Shown piece after piece: positions 1 through 10,318 of a stretch of DNA of 64,000 bases (positions within the stretch are counted from its first letter, which is position 1; each line of letters opens with the position of its first letter). The stretch is from positions 62,001-126,000 of the forward strand of contig JAQWOH010000015.1 of assembly GCA_029245955.1 (NCBI GenBank), in the 5' to 3' direction. The notes beneath the pieces were generated by a model, which did no database searches, was not told where the DNA came from, and saw only the letters and a list, made by a program, of their open reading frames with translations. The stretch is from Fuerstiella sp. GTDB taxonomy: Bacteria > Planctomycetota > Planctomycetia > Planctomycetales > Planctomycetaceae. The translations under genes were made by a program, and so were the position numbers.

Positions 1-1905
1 CTGCGAAAGCCTCTGATGCAGGTGCCACACGCGGGCGGGCCCAGATTGCTGGCGAATTCGATCGCCCACACAGTGCTTCGGAACTGGATTGCTGAAGGTC
101 GCCATACAGACGCGGCGACGGCACCGTCGTGCGTCGGGCTGATGCTGCATCCTCCGTCCGGCCGACAGCTTAACCGTGATGTTGCACGCCAGCAGTTCCT
201 GGCAATTGCGGAGTTTTCGGATGGCTCCTTCAGGGACGTAACGGATCTGGCTGTCTTTACCACTTCTGATGCCGGCGTTGCTGCAGTGTCTGCTGACGGA
301 CTTGTCGAACGAGCGGATGACACAGCACGCGGCCAGACTGCAATTACGGCCCGGTACCTGGACCAGATGGAAACAAGTTTTCTGACCGTTGTGTCGGAAA
401 CTACCGGATTCACGTGGCCTGATCCTGCTGAGTCGAACTTTGTCGATCAGTTGGTGCATGCACGGCTGAAGCAGCTGGAGTACGTTCCGTCTCGTCGAAC
501 GCCGGACGGTGAGTTTCTGCGCCGTGTCTATCTGGATGTGACGGGGCTGTTGCCACCCACCGACGTCACCCAGTCGTTTCTTGCGGATGTGTCTGAGCAA
601 AAACGAACGAGTCTGATTGATGAACTGCTGGCGTCCAGCGAGCATGCTAAATTTCAGACACTGCAGTGGGGGGACACGTTACGGATCCGCAAAGCCAGCA
701 TTTCTTCGCCCGGCGTATTCAAGTTCTACCGCTGGCTGGTCCGAGCTTTTGAGCAGAACATGCCGTATGACCAGTTTGCCGGTGAGTTGCTGACTGCGTC
801 CGGTAGTTCATTCGAAAATCCGCCCGTCAATTATTTCCGAACGGCCGCCAGCACCAATGACTGCACGGAGTCCACGGCTCAGATATTTCTGGGAGCCCGT
901 CTGGAATGTGCCAAGTGCCACAATCATCCCCACGAGAAATGGACTCAGGATAACTACTACGGTCTGGCCGCTTTCTTTAACAGAATTCAGCGGGACGCCA
1001 CGCTGCGGAAAGACGAGATCTTTGTGTCTGTGGCCGACACCGGTGAAGTCACTCAGCCACGGACCGGTGAGAAAATGAAGCCGTGGCTGCCGGGGCAGGG
1101 AGATATTCAGATCGCTGACGACGCGGATCGGCGAGTCGTACTTGTGGAATGGTTGACGTCGCCTAATAACAAGCTGTTTGCAGAGGTCGAAGTGAATCGA
1201 CTGTGGCGCAGTGTCATGGGCAGAGGCATCGTGGATCCGGCCGATGATTTTCGCGCTTCGAATCCACCTTCGAATACTGAACTGCTTAATGCTCTGGCAG
1301 AAGACTTTGTGAAACACAACTTTGATCGCCGACACATCTTGCGCCTCATTCTGAACAGTCAGACATATCAGCGACGTTCGGAAGCGAACCTTTCAAACGG
1401 CGGCGATGATCGTTTCTTCTCCCGGTACACACGGCGTCTGTTGACGGCCGAACAACTGCTGGACGCGATCTGCGATGTTACCATGGTCCCTGAATCGTTC
1501 AGCGGGCTTCCATCCGGGATACGCGCGACCCAGTTGCCCAGTCCGGATTTCGGGAAAGACTTCTTAACTGTCTTTGGCCAGCCGGTACGCACGTCTGTCT
1601 GTCAGTGTGAACGTTCGGATGACCTGAATCTGTCGCAGGCGTTACAGATTGCGAACGGGTCGTACGTTCACGGCAAGCTGACCAACGGCGGCAGTCGTAT
1701 TCGCCAGCTGCTTAATGCAGGACGTTCGATCAGGGAAATCGTTGCTGAGTCTTATCTGGCCGCCTTTTGTCGGGTACCGACGGCAGCAGAATCCAACGCT
1801 GCTGTGAGTTTCATCAGGGCTCCCGGTGAACGATCCGTCGAAGAGAAACTGGAGGATTTCTACTGGGCGTTGCTGAATTCCAATGAATTTCTCTTTCAGC
1901 ATTAG
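1..1905 (+). CDS. DUF1549/DUF1553 domain protein with bacterial Ig-like (BIG2) domain, 5' end missing
   Basis: The reading frame is open to the first base of the window, so the true start and probably an N-terminal cytochrome-like part lie upstream; an internal ATG at 16 is not a convincing start. About residues 45-125 read as a BIG2-type Ig-like domain (FSDGSFRDVTDLAVFTTSD). A DUF1549 region follows, with the conserved CAKCHNHPHEKW motif near residue 300, then a DUF1553 region with EVNRLWRSVMGRGIVDP and the late FCRVPTAAE segment. In planctomycetes such secreted proteins are typically paired with a DUF1501 partner; here the nearest DUF1501 gene is 3 kb downstream, beyond two minus-strand genes. 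The molecular function of the family is not established; a role in extracytoplasmic redox chemistry or polymer degradation is only inferred. Confidence 0.85.
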   Translation: MRKPLMQVPHAGGPRLLANSIAHTVLRNWIAEGRHTDAATAPSCVGLMLHPPSGRQLNRDVARQQFLAIAEFSDGSFRDVTDLAVFTTSDAGVAAVSADGLVERADDTARGQTAITARYLDQMETSFLTVVSETTGFTWPDPAESNFVDQLVHARLKQLEYVPSRRTPDGEFLRRVYLDVTGLLPPTDVTQSFLADVSEQKRTSLIDELLASSEHAKFQTLQWGDTLRIRKASISSPGVFKFYRWLVRAFEQNMPYDQFAGELLTASGSSFENPPVNYFRTAASTNDCTESTAQIFLGARLECAKCHNHPHEKWTQDNYYGLAAFFNRIQRDATLRKDEIFVSVADTGEVTQPRTGEKMKPWLPGQGDIQIADDADRRVVLVEWLTSPNNKLFAEVEVNRLWRSVMGRGIVDPADDFRASNPPSNTELLNALAEDFVKHNFDRRHILRLILNSQTYQRRSEANLSNGGDDRFFSRYTRRLLTAEQLLDAICDVTMVPESFSGLPSGIRATQLPSPDFGKDFLTVFGQPVRTSVCQCERSDDLNLSQALQIANGSYVHGKLTNGGSRIRQLLNAGRSIREIVAESYLAAFCRVPTAAESNAAVSFIRAPGERSVEEKLEDFYWALLNSNEFLFQH

Positions 1906-2252
1906 TAAAGACTCCGGCCGATGAGCAACTCCACATTCGATGGTTTCCCCGCAGGAACGATGAAGTTCCTGAAGCGGAATAATGAATGTGACTGGTTTAT
2001 GACAACAAGCCGCGATATGAATCGCACGTGCGGGAACCGGCACTGGCCTTCATTGAATCGTGTACACCGGGACACGCGGTTTTCGAAGGATAAGACGCCG
2101 TACAAGACCAACGTTGGAATTCATTTCCAGCATATGGTCGGTAAGCACGTTCACTTACCCGGATTTTACGTGCACATTGAACAGGGCCAGCAGGTTTCGA
2201 GCGGCAGCTTACGTCAACCGGCGCAGCCGGTCGAACAATCCGACGATGCCGG
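1906..2252. other. Intergenic stretch, nothing recognised
   Basis: Region of about 350 bases between two convergent genes. Short open frames exist on both strands, but none has a plausible ribosome binding site, a family-like protein composition or a recognisable motif. No terminator-type hairpin with a T-run was seen. Confidence 0.4.
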
Positions 2253-3518
2253 TTACATGCCTGCCTGCAGCGCTCGCAGGTGACGTTCGAAGTGGTCGGC
2301 CAGCACTTCCGTGTAAGTATTCGGATGAGATTCCAGCACGGAACGGACGGCGGGACCCAGTGTGGCGTCGGTCAGCGTGGAGCCGAATGTACAGTGCAGG
2401 ATCTGACGCCCCGGTTTCGTAAAACCTTTGCCTTCTGGAACTTCCGACCACAGTTCAAGGTATTCCCGTTCCAGTTCCAGTACATCACTGACGTCGGCGG
2501 GGGCAGGAGCGGAATCAAGTGTGGCGGACACATGATATGTAGCTTTGTCGACTTCGTAGTGACTTCGGCCGAAGTCGATGATCTGTCGGAACAGGGCTTC
2601 ATCATGACGAGCGACAACTCGCAGAGCTTCCAGGTAGCTGGTGCCGGCTGTCTTGACGTGGAATTGTCCTTTCGTCTGTTTTGCCAGCAGCGAGTACATT
2701 GACACTTTGTCGGATCCGGAATGCAGACTGAGCTTGTAGCCGCCAAGCAATTTGGCGATCGCGGCGTGTTCGCCCAGTGATGCTTCCAGAGCGTCAAGGT
2801 CACCTTTGTAGTCGACACCTTTCTCAAGGTCACCGATGAAACGAGGTGCCAGACTGACCAGCTTCATGCCGCCCTGCAGACACTGGTCAGCAATAATGTA
2901 GTGTTCTGCCAGCGTGGTTGGTTGTTCTGTTTCGTCCACGGACAGTTCGATTTCGTAATCCTTGTCGGCCTCGTCGTGAACTGTCTTGATGTAGTTGCCC
3001 ATCGTCAGTGCTCGAGCGATCGCTTTGCCATACTTCACGGCAGCTCTCATACAGGCGGCTTCTGTCAATTCGACGGTCGTGCCGGTTGACAGCCCTATAC
3101 TTTTGCCAACGTAGCCGTCGTACCAGCCGGTCAGTCCCTTGACGTCTGCAAACTTTGCTCGGACTGTGGCTTCGTCGTAATCATCTGCGGCCTGATCAAC
3201 ATCGTCGGAAGGGTCGATTGTGAAAAACGTAAAGTCGACAGCGGCGGTCACGTCCACGTCTTCAGGCGTTTTCAGATGGTCTGCATCTGCACCGACTTTA
3301 CCGGTCCAGCCCGCGACCTGAGCTCCTTTGAGTGCATCGTCCATAACGTTTTGCGCGGTTCGCTGTGTGCGAGTCATTTCGCGGATGGACTGCTGCGGAT
3401 AAATGGGTTCGATGCCGCTCCCTGCGCGGTTCATTGATTCCACGTGACCTGGAGTTGCCAGGCCAATGCGGTCACCGAAACCAAATGAAGGAGCCAGGCC
3501 CAGAGGTTCACATTTCAT
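2253..3518 (-). CDS. uxaE: Tagaturonate/fructuronate epimerase UxaE
   Basis: This enzyme interconverts D-tagaturonate and D-fructuronate, linking galacturonate to glucuronate catabolism in the cytoplasm. The protein keeps the hallmark blocks of the Thermotoga-type UxaE family in order: SFGFGDRIGLATPGH at the start, QQSIREMTRTQRT, GADADHLKTPEDV, FTFFTIDPSD, ELSVDETEQPT, FIGDLEKGVDYKGD, GYKLSLHSGSDKVS and FHVKTAGTSYLEALR. The frame extends to an ATG at 3614, but its first 32 residues do not look like protein of this family. The ATG at 3518 places the first conserved block near the N-terminus, so I prefer it (421 residues). It lacks the roughly 90-residue N-terminal extension I recall in the Thermotoga protein. 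It lies directly downstream of a zinc dehydrogenase on the same strand, probably one transcript. Confidence 0.85.
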   Translation of the reverse strand: MKCEPLGLAPSFGFGDRIGLATPGHVESMNRAGSGIEPIYPQQSIREMTRTQRTAQNVMDDALKGAQVAGWTGKVGADADHLKTPEDVDVTAAVDFTFFTIDPSDDVDQAADDYDEATVRAKFADVKGLTGWYDGYVGKSIGLSTGTTVELTEAACMRAAVKYGKAIARALTMGNYIKTVHDEADKDYEIELSVDETEQPTTLAEHYIIADQCLQGGMKLVSLAPRFIGDLEKGVDYKGDLDALEASLGEHAAIAKLLGGYKLSLHSGSDKVSMYSLLAKQTKGQFHVKTAGTSYLEALRVVARHDEALFRQIIDFGRSHYEVDKATYHVSATLDSAPAPADVSDVLELEREYLELWSEVPEGKGFTKPGRQILHCTFGSTLTDATLGPAVRSVLESHPNTYTEVLADHFERHLRALQAGM

Positions 3519-3631
3519 GTTCAGGTCGTTTCTGATCGGACAGGTCAGGCTGTGTCTGACGCAATGTCGGTGAAAAAAAGAATGTGCAGACGAGATTGTA
3601 CGCCCCGCAGTCATAGTCGACTGCTGGCTGG

Positions 3632-4660
3632 TTAGCCGGCCACTTCGATGACGGCTTTAATGACACCGGTTTCCGGTTTTGTCAGTTTTTCGAAGTCGCC
3701 CACCACATCGTCAAAACTTGTGCGATGAGTGATCCATGGACCGGTATTAATCGTACCGTCTTCGATCAATCCGATGATCCGTCCAAAGTCAGCCGGCAGT
3801 GCGTTGCGCGATGCTTTCAGGGTGATTTCCGGTTTGTGCAGCGTTGGATGCAGAAAGGTTACGTCCTGCGTCGTGATGCCGACATAGACCAGACTGCCGG
3901 TGTGCGCCACAAAACTGAATGCGCTGGACATTGACTTATTGCTGCCGGTGGCATCTGTTACCACGGTATATCTGTCGCCCCCGGTGATATCCATCGCCTG
4001 TCCGATTTCGCTGCCGTCGCCTTTGAACTGAATTGTATGATCGATGTTGTAAGTCCTGCGGCAGAACTCGAGGCGTTCCGGATTTATATCCATCACGGTG
4101 ATCGATGCACCGGTAAGCCGAGCGAACTCCAGAGTTGCCAGGCCGATAGGACCGGCTCCGATGATCAGGGCATGGTCACCCTGTTGGGGATTGCCTCGGT
4201 CATTGGCGTGGCATCCAATCGCCAGCGTCTCAACCAGAGCCAGCTGTTCCATGGACAGTTTTTCGGACGGATGCAGTTTTTCGGAACGGATCATAAAGCG
4301 TTCACACAGACCGCCATCAACCATAACACCGATGACGTTCAGGGTTTCGCAGCAGTTGCTGTTGCCTTTGCGGCAGGGATAGCATTCCCCGCAGTTCATG
4401 TACGGTTCAACGCTGCAGCGATCACCGGGTTTGACTTTGGTGACTCCTTCACCGACGGCCACAACTTCCACTCCCAGTTCGTGCCCGGGAATGCGGGGAT
4501 AACTGAAGAACGGCATTTTCCCCAGATAACCACTGATATCTGTGCCGCAAATGCCCATACGATGAGTTCTAACAAGAGCCTGGCCAGGGCCCGGCTGTCC
4601 CGGATCATCGATTTCGACGTGTTCAAACTGCTTTGGTTCCTGAAGTCGAATAGCTTTCAT
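3632..4660 (-). CDS. Zinc-dependent alcohol dehydrogenase (MDR family), possibly L-galactonate/hexonate 5-dehydrogenase
   Basis: Medium-chain dehydrogenase of 342 residues when started at the ATG at 4660 (MKAIRLQEP); an upstream ATG at 4711 adds 17 residues with no family character. Catalytic zinc ligands Cys38 and the GHE motif (His60, Glu61) are present. A complete structural zinc lobe is also present with Cys90, Cys93, Cys96 and Cys104. The Rossmann fold shows IIGAGPIG and an Asp ending strand two (VMDINPERL), which indicates NAD preference. Its placement just before uxaE points to a sugar-acid substrate such as L-galactonate, L-gulonate or a related hexonate; that assignment is from context only. 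It is divergently arranged to the DUF1501 gene at 5042. Confidence 0.8.
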   Translation of the reverse strand: MKAIRLQEPKQFEHVEIDDPGQPGPGQALVRTHRMGICGTDISGYLGKMPFFSYPRIPGHELGVEVVAVGEGVTKVKPGDRCSVEPYMNCGECYPCRKGNSNCCETLNVIGVMVDGGLCERFMIRSEKLHPSEKLSMEQLALVETLAIGCHANDRGNPQQGDHALIIGAGPIGLATLEFARLTGASITVMDINPERLEFCRRTYNIDHTIQFKGDGSEIGQAMDITGGDRYTVVTDATGSNKSMSSAFSFVAHTGSLVYVGITTQDVTFLHPTLHKPEITLKASRNALPADFGRIIGLIEDGTINTGPWITHRTSFDDVVGDFEKLTKPETGVIKAVIEVAG

Positions 4661-5041
4661 GGCGCGTGGTTTCTTAAGAGTTTGTGGCCGCACACTGGCG
4701 TCAGTCTTCACGACAACGCCTGCTCATCAGTTCATTAGGGCCCACACCAAGGCGGATTGTGTCCGAATCGCGTTTGGTTAGTGGCAAACGTTGGGTATCA
4801 TAGGGCGCGTCTGTTTTCTCACTATGATGACGACAGTTGCCGTCAGTGTCTTGTCATCATCAGTCTGGAGCCGTTTTTCGTGGAAACATCTCGCAATTAA
4901 TTCCGGATTTACGATCAGCGGGAGCCGTGTTCTGTTTCGTCGGGCAATTTGCATTATTTGAACTGTCGCCTTTTCAGTTTTTTCCATTTGATTAACCGTT
5001 CAGTAGCAGGTTGGCTGAACGATCTTACCGTGGAATACTCT
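4661..5041. other. Divergent intergenic region between the uronate pair and a DUF1501 gene
   Basis: About 380 bases that must hold the promoters for both directions. I could not pick out convincing -35/-10 hexamers or an operator palindrome. Overlapping open frames on both strands look like shadows. Confidence 0.4.
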
Positions 5042-6445
5042 ATGACTTCTCCGTCACCACTAATGCCACCTTTGGTGGATCGTCGTCGGCTATTGCATCA
5101 ACTGGGTGGCGGTCTGGGAATGTTGGGTGCAGTTTCCATGCTGGCACAGCAAGGTCGTGCAGCGGACGCGACACCGTTGTTTGCGAGCGGCCGGCCGCAC
5201 TTCGCCCCCAAGGCCAAACGCGTCATACATCTGTTTATGAACGGTGGGCCCTTTCAGGCCGACCTGCTTGATCCGAAACCTGCTCTGAATAAATATGCCG
5301 GTCAACGTCCTGAGGGCGCGGATCTGGTGACGGAGCGACCGACCGGCGGTCTGCTGCCGTCTCCCTTTCGCTTTCGGCCTCACGGTGAAAGTGGTGTACC
5401 CGTCAGCGAACTGCTGCCCAGACTGGGGCAGCATATTGACGATATCTGCGTGCTGCGATCCATGCATGCTGATAACCCCAATCACGGGCCGGCGTTATTG
5501 CAGATGAATAATGGGACGATTTTGCCGACTCGTCCCAGCATGGGAGCATGGTTTCTGTACGGACTGGGAACGGAAAACGAAAACCTGCCCGGGTATGTTG
5601 TGCTGTGTCCCGGACGACCTGTGCGGTTCTCCATTCTGTGGAACAGCGCCTTTCTGCCGTCGGCTCACCAGGGGACGTACATCAATCATTCAAAGATTGA
5701 ACCGTCTACCATGGTGCCGCATTTGCGAAACACGAAATGGGACAGAGAAACTCAGCGTCGTCAGCTGGACCTGCTGCGTCAGCTCGACGCCCAGGTCCAG
5801 ACCCAGCGTGGTCCTGATGCCGCCTTTGATGCTCGACTGCAGTCGCTGGAGACGGCATTTCGTATGCAGTTTCAGGCCAGCAACACTTTTGATCTGAAGA
5901 AAGAATCAAAAGAAACCCGTACAGCGTATGGGGAAGGTCATTTTGCCAATGGCTGCCTGCTGGCTCGGCGCATGGTGGAACGCGGAGTTCGTTTTGCACA
6001 GGTGTATTATGGCAACGGGCAACCCTGGGACACTCATTCCGGCCATGACGAAAAAGTGCCGAAGCTGTGCAAAGACATTGATCAGCCGATCGCTGCGTTG
6101 CTGAATGATTTGAAGGAACGCGGCATGCTGGACGATACGCTGGTGATCTGGGGAGGTGAGTTTGGGCGTACTCCGACTTCCGAAAACGGTAACGGTCGCG
6201 ATCATAATCATCACGGCTTCACGATGTGGATGGCGGGTGGTGGAATCAAAGGGGGGATGACTTATGGTGAAACGGACGAGTTTGGTTTCAAGTCTGTCCA
6301 CGATAAGGTTCACGTTCACGACATGCATGCCACCGTTCTGCACCTGCTGGGACTTGATCACGAGCGACTCACGTATCGTCATTCCGGCCGCGACTACCGG
6401 CTGACAGATGTGCATGGTCGAGTTGTTCAGGAGATCATCGCGTAG
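5042..6445 (+). CDS. DUF1501 family secreted protein
   Basis: A 467-residue protein beginning MTSPSPLM; this start is preferred over the ATG at 4949 because it puts a twin-arginine-like segment (DRRRLLHQLGGGLGML) near the N-terminus, as usual for the family. Family blocks are clear: [136 protein letters not shown]1501 proteins are exported, sulfatase-fold-like proteins encoded beside DUF1549/DUF1553 genes in planctomycetes. Here the usual partner is not immediately adjacent. The biochemical role is unknown. Confidence 0.88.
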   Translation: MTSPSPLMPPLVDRRRLLHQLGGGLGMLGAVSMLAQQGRAADATPLFASGRPHFAPKAKRVIHLFMNGGPFQADLLDPKPALNKYAGQRPEGADLVTERPTGGLLPSPFRFRPHGESGVPVSELLPRLGQHIDDICVLRSMHADNPNHGPALLQMNNGTILPTRPSMGAWFLYGLGTENENLPGYVVLCPGRPVRFSILWNSAFLPSAHQGTYINHSKIEPSTMVPHLRNTKWDRETQRRQLDLLRQLDAQVQTQRGPDAAFDARLQSLETAFRMQFQASNTFDLKKESKETRTAYGEGHFANGCLLARRMVERGVRFAQVYYGNGQPWDTHSGHDEKVPKLCKDIDQPIAALLNDLKERGMLDDTLVIWGGEFGRTPTSENGNGRDHNHHGFTMWMAGGGIKGGMTYGETDEFGFKSVHDKVHVHDMHATVLHLLGLDHERLTYRHSGRDYRLTDVHGRVVQEIIA

Positions 6446-7208
6446 CTGCGTGGCGACCGCAAAAAAGGCCGACGGCGATCACGTTGCATTCTTCAGAAAA
6501 TCGCGAACCTTAGAATCGCGGTACGTCTCCTGCCCGATACGTTCAGTCAGCCTCATGTCTGCTGACTATGTTTCGGTTCCCTTGAAAAGGAGACAACCAG
6601 GTGATGTTGCTGTACGGATTTTTTCACAGCATCTCGGCGGTCCTCCGTCGAGTTGCAGAGTGGAAGCATGCTTGCACGCAGAATGCGTACGAGTATGCTG
6701 AAACAGCTTTCGGGGAACTGGAATCAAGCTGTAAGGTCGAATAAGTCGCTTTCGGGCGACCGCTTGATTACGCCCAGCAGCTGCGTTTGCTGCAGGCGTA
6801 CGAAAGTCGCAAAGGAACGATGGGTTCGTGCGGCTGAGCGCATGAATCGACGCAAGAACGCGGATGGCAAGGTTCGCTCGTTAAGCAAAATGCGTCTGCC
6901 GTACACGTTCTGCCTGATTGATATGGCTTTCATTCTGCGGCTGCTTGATTACCTGGACATTATGCCCCAACCCGAGCAGCCGCTGCTTGAGGGGCTGTAT
7001 ACGGTACTGTTCAACTAATGAACAGGTCGGGAAAGTGCCTGCGCGAGTAGTGTTACCTGCGCTGAAAATCTGATATTCGGGTCTCCAGCCAGGGGACATC
7101 GTGAGCGAGTTATGCGGAGTTCTTGACAACCGCATTCTGCCGGTACCGGAAACACTGTTCCGCAGCTTCCGAGCGTATGCTCGCATCGGCCGACGCGGTG
7201 TCCTGCCC
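6446..7208. other. Long intergenic stretch without a supported gene
   Basis: About 760 bases between a plus-strand DUF1501 gene and the 3' end of a minus-strand sulfatase gene. The longest open frames (for example 6653-7018 plus and 6881-7264 minus) are arginine-rich, lack recognisable domains and lack convincing ribosome binding sites. It may hold a decayed gene or an unannotated RNA; I see no clear structure. Confidence 0.35.
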
Positions 7209-8768
7209 CTAGTTCTTTGGTTTTTGTTTTCGAATCGTCCGCGACGTCGGATTGTCTTTGCCACCGCTGAGTGAGGCGGGTGGGTCGGCTTCCGGAACCT
7301 CCAATTCTTTACGCAGTCTCTTCAGTTCTGCCAGAAGGTATTGCTGCGTCTGCGCGACCTCCGGGTGTCCGTAGATGCTCTGCATCTCGTTCGGGTCGTT
7401 CTGCAGGTCGAACATTTCCCACTCGTTGACATCCGGTTCGTAGAATCGCATCAGTTTGTAGCGGCCATTGGTAACACCGTAGTGTCGCCGTACGTCGTGC
7501 CAGCCGGGGAATTCATAGTAGTGATAGTAAAAGCTCCTGCGCCAGTTGTCGGGAGTCTTACCCGCCAGTACCGGCACCAGACTTCGTCCCTGCATGTCAC
7601 CGGGAACGTCAGCATTAGCGATGTCCAGAAAGGTCTCGGCAAAGTCCAGTGGTGACACGATGTCGTTGTTGACGCTGCCCGGCTCTGTCACGCCCGGCCA
7701 CTTCACCAGCAGCGGTGTGCGCAGCGACTCTTCGTACATCCAGCGTTTGTCGAACCAGCCGTGTTCGCCCAGATAGAAGCCCTGATCCGAGCTGTAGATG
7801 ACGACCGTGTTTCCGGCCTGACCGGATTCCTGAAGGAAGTCAAGGACGCGGCCGATGTTGTCATCGACGGATGCAACGCAGCGCAGATAGTCTTTGATGT
7901 AGCGTTGATACTTCCACCGCACCAGTTCTTTTCCGGCCGGATTTGCTTCTCGAAAGGCTTTGTTCTTCGGTTCATAAGCGGCGTTCCATGTGGCGAGTTG
8001 CTCAGGTGTCAGATTCCTGGGCGTGACCAGTTTCAGGTCACTGTCGGTCATCGTTCTGGCGATGGACATGTCCTGCGTCTTCGCCGGTGTGCCTCGACCT
8101 GAATAATCGTCGAACAGCGTTTCCGGTTCCGGAATTGTCACGTCGTCAAACATCGTCAGGTGCTTCGGGCCAGGCTGCCAGTTACGATGAGGCGCCTTGT
8201 GCTGGTACATCAGCATGAATGGTTTGTCTTCGTCGCGGTTCTTCAGCCAGTTCAGTGCCAGATCCGTGATGATGTTTGTCGTGTAGCCTGTGTGTTTGAC
8301 GAACCTGCCGTTCTTGCGCATCGGTGGGTTGTAGTACGGTCCCTGACCGATCAGGACTTCGCTGTAATCATAACCCTGCGGCGGCATGTGTTCGCCCAGA
8401 TGCCATTTCCCGATCACGGCTGTTTCGTATCCCACTTTTTGCAGCAGCTTCGGGAAGGTCTGCTGATGGCCGTCGAAGGAATTTCCATTCACCAGAAATC
8501 CGTTCTGATGCGAGTATTTGCCAGTCTGAATGACGGCTCGACAGGGTCCGCAGATGCTGTTCGGCACGTAGCATCTGTTAAACAGCATGCCCCTTTCAGC
8601 GATGCGGTCGATGTTGGGTGTGACGTTCAGCTTCGATCCGTAAGCACTGATCGACTGATACGCATGGTCGTCCGTGAAAATGAACAGAATGTTGGGGCGG
8701 TCAGTCGCTGCACAATGTCGGGCAGTGCACAGGACCAGAATCAGAATTCCGAAGAATTGGCGAGCCAT
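7209..8768 (-). CDS. Secreted arylsulfatase (formylglycine-dependent sulfatase family)
   Basis: A 519-residue sulfatase with an N-terminal signal peptide ([14 protein letters not shown]...). The metal site near the N-terminus is [14 protein letters not shown]. The sulfatase signature CGPCR starts at Cys73 and fits C-x-P-x-R, so Cys73 should be converted to formylglycine; GKYSHQNGF follows. Further family blocks are [32 protein letters not shown] and [38 protein letters not shown]. The C-terminal part contains [17 protein letters not shown], typical of this sulfatase group. A start 18 bases upstream (8786) is possible. It probably removes sulfate esters from algal or host polysaccharides in the periplasm or outside the cell; the substrate cannot be read from sequence. 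It is divergent from the propeller gene at 8934. Confidence 0.92.
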   Translation of the reverse strand: MARQFFGILILVLCTARHCAATDRPNILFIFTDDHAYQSISAYGSKLNVTPNIDRIAERGMLFNRCYVPNSICGPCRAVIQTGKYSHQNGFLVNGNSFDGHQQTFPKLLQKVGYETAVIGKWHLGEHMPPQGYDYSEVLIGQGPYYNPPMRKNGRFVKHTGYTTNIITDLALNWLKNRDEDKPFMLMYQHKAPHRNWQPGPKHLTMFDDVTIPEPETLFDDYSGRGTPAKTQDMSIARTMTDSDLKLVTPRNLTPEQLATWNAAYEPKNKAFREANPAGKELVRWKYQRYIKDYLRCVASVDDNIGRVLDFLQESGQAGNTVVIYSSDQGFYLGEHGWFDKRWMYEESLRTPLLVKWPGVTEPGSVNNDIVSPLDFAETFLDIANADVPGDMQGRSLVPVLAGKTPDNWRRSFYYHYYEFPGWHDVRRHYGVTNGRYKLMRFYEPDVNEWEMFDLQNDPNEMQSIYGHPEVAQTQQYLLAELKRLRKELEVPEADPPASLSGGKDNPTSRTIRKQKPKN

Positions 8769-8933
8769 AGTGATTCTCACTGACATGAGGTATAACGCGA
8801 CACCGCTTTAGGTGTTTTGAGTGGCAGAATGCAGATGACACGATCCGGGTGACAACTGTTATTCTCTTCTACCGAAGTCTTCTCTGAAATCAACTGGCTA
8901 AGCGAGCAGCAGCCTGCTTGCTGGAAATTCGAT

Positions 8934-10250
8934 ATGAAAAAACTATCGCGAACAGCAGTCATTGTCTCTTTTCTGATGACCTGCGCGGTCGCTGATGACT
9001 GGCCTCAATGGGGAGGCCCTCAGGGGGATATCGTCTGGAGAGAAAGCGGCATCGTGGACACGCTGCCAACGGATGGATTATTGCCGCGAGCCTGGTCGGT
9101 GCCTGTGGGCGAAGGTTATTCCGGTCCGGCAGTTGCTGATGGCAAGGTTTACCTGACAGACAGAATCCTTGCTGACCGCAATGAACGCGTTTTGTGTTTC
9201 GACGCAGAATCCGGTAAGCAGCTGTGGATGCAGGAATATCCCGCTCGGTATACCGTCAGTTACCCGGCGGGACCTCGAGCAACTCCCGTTGTTGACGACG
9301 GTCGAGTGTATACGATTGGAGCGGTAGGCCACATGTTCTGTCTGGACGCAGCCACGGGCGACCAGATCTGGAGGTCCGATTTTCAGGCCGACTACGGAAC
9401 GGAACTGCCGAACTGGGGCATGGCGGCGTCGCCGATGGTTGATGGTGATAAATTGATCACTCTGGTCGGAGGCAGTGACGGAGCTCTTGTCGTGGCGTTC
9501 GACAAGGTGACTGGGAAAGAGATCTGGCGTTCGCTGGACGACAGTGCGGTCGGGTATTGTCCGCCTGTGATTCTGGAATTCGGCGGACGACGACAGTTGA
9601 TCATCTGGCATCCAACGGCCATTTCGGCGCTGGATCCGGAGACAGGCGGCGTTATCTGGGAAGTTCCCTGGACGATCAGGTATGGTCTGAGCATTCCGAT
9701 GCCGCGCCAAGTGGACAATCATCTTTTTCTGACCGCGTTTTACGACGGCCCAATGATGTTAAAGGTCGGCGCTGACACCGCAAAGGTCGTCTGGCGGGGC
9801 AAGGGGACCAGCGAACAGGATACGGACGGACTGCATTCGATCATGCCGACACCGTGGGTTGATCGTAATAACATATTCGGTGTGTGCAGCTACGGTCAGC
9901 TGCGAGGCCTTAACACCAAAACGGGTGATCGTCTGTGGGAGACCCTGGATGCTACGGGCAGCGGGCGATGGTGGAATGCATTTATCATTCCTCATCAACC
10001 TGATGCTCAGGGGCAACCAGCTCGCAACAGATTTTTTCTGCACAACGAGCAGGGTGATCTGATCATCGCTGAACTCACAGCAGACGGCTACAACGAACTC
10101 AGCCGCGCCAGGCTTGTCGAGCCGACTCGCAAGGTGCAACGTCGAATGACCATCTGGTCGCACCCGGCCTTCGCCATGAAAAGTGTGTTTGCACGGAACG
10201 ACAAAGCACTGGTGCGAGTGAGTCTGGCCGCTACGGAGGCAGCACGGTAG
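8934..10250 (+). CDS. Secreted PQQ-like beta-propeller repeat protein
   Basis: A 438-residue protein with a signal peptide (MKKLSRTAVIVSFLMTCAVA) followed at once by DWPQWGGPQGD, the usual start of planctomycete PQQ-like propellers. Repeats of the form 'VYLTD...VLCFDAESGKQLWMQEY', 'VYTIGAVGHMFCLDAATGDQIW', 'ALVVAFDKVTGKEIW' and 'AISALDPETGGVIWE' recur through the protein. These are the tryptophan-docking blades of BamB/PQQ dehydrogenase-like propellers. There is no separate catalytic domain, so a scaffold or carbohydrate/quinone-binding role is more likely than a dehydrogenase; the role is unknown. GGAA precedes the ATG at a suitable distance. The next gene (dgt) starts about 70 bases downstream on the same strand. 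Confidence 0.85.
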   Translation: MKKLSRTAVIVSFLMTCAVADDWPQWGGPQGDIVWRESGIVDTLPTDGLLPRAWSVPVGEGYSGPAVADGKVYLTDRILADRNERVLCFDAESGKQLWMQEYPARYTVSYPAGPRATPVVDDGRVYTIGAVGHMFCLDAATGDQIWRSDFQADYGTELPNWGMAASPMVDGDKLITLVGGSDGALVVAFDKVTGKEIWRSLDDSAVGYCPPVILEFGGRRQLIIWHPTAISALDPETGGVIWEVPWTIRYGLSIPMPRQVDNHLFLTAFYDGPMMLKVGADTAKVVWRGKGTSEQDTDGLHSIMPTPWVDRNNIFGVCSYGQLRGLNTKTGDRLWETLDATGSGRWWNAFIIPHQPDAQGQPARNRFFLHNEQGDLIIAELTADGYNELSRARLVEPTRKVQRRMTIWSHPAFAMKSVFARNDKALVRVSLAATEAAR

Positions 10251-10318
10251 GACCGACTGTTTTCCGCCGCGAGTCTTGGCATTTCCTTACCCGACGTGTT
10301 GTTTCTGTTTACAAAGTT

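Noticed and set aside
6653..7018. A 121-codon plus-strand frame in the 760-base gap after the first DUF1501 gene
   Set aside because: No ribosome binding site, no recognisable domain, arginine- and serine-rich composition like a shadow frame.
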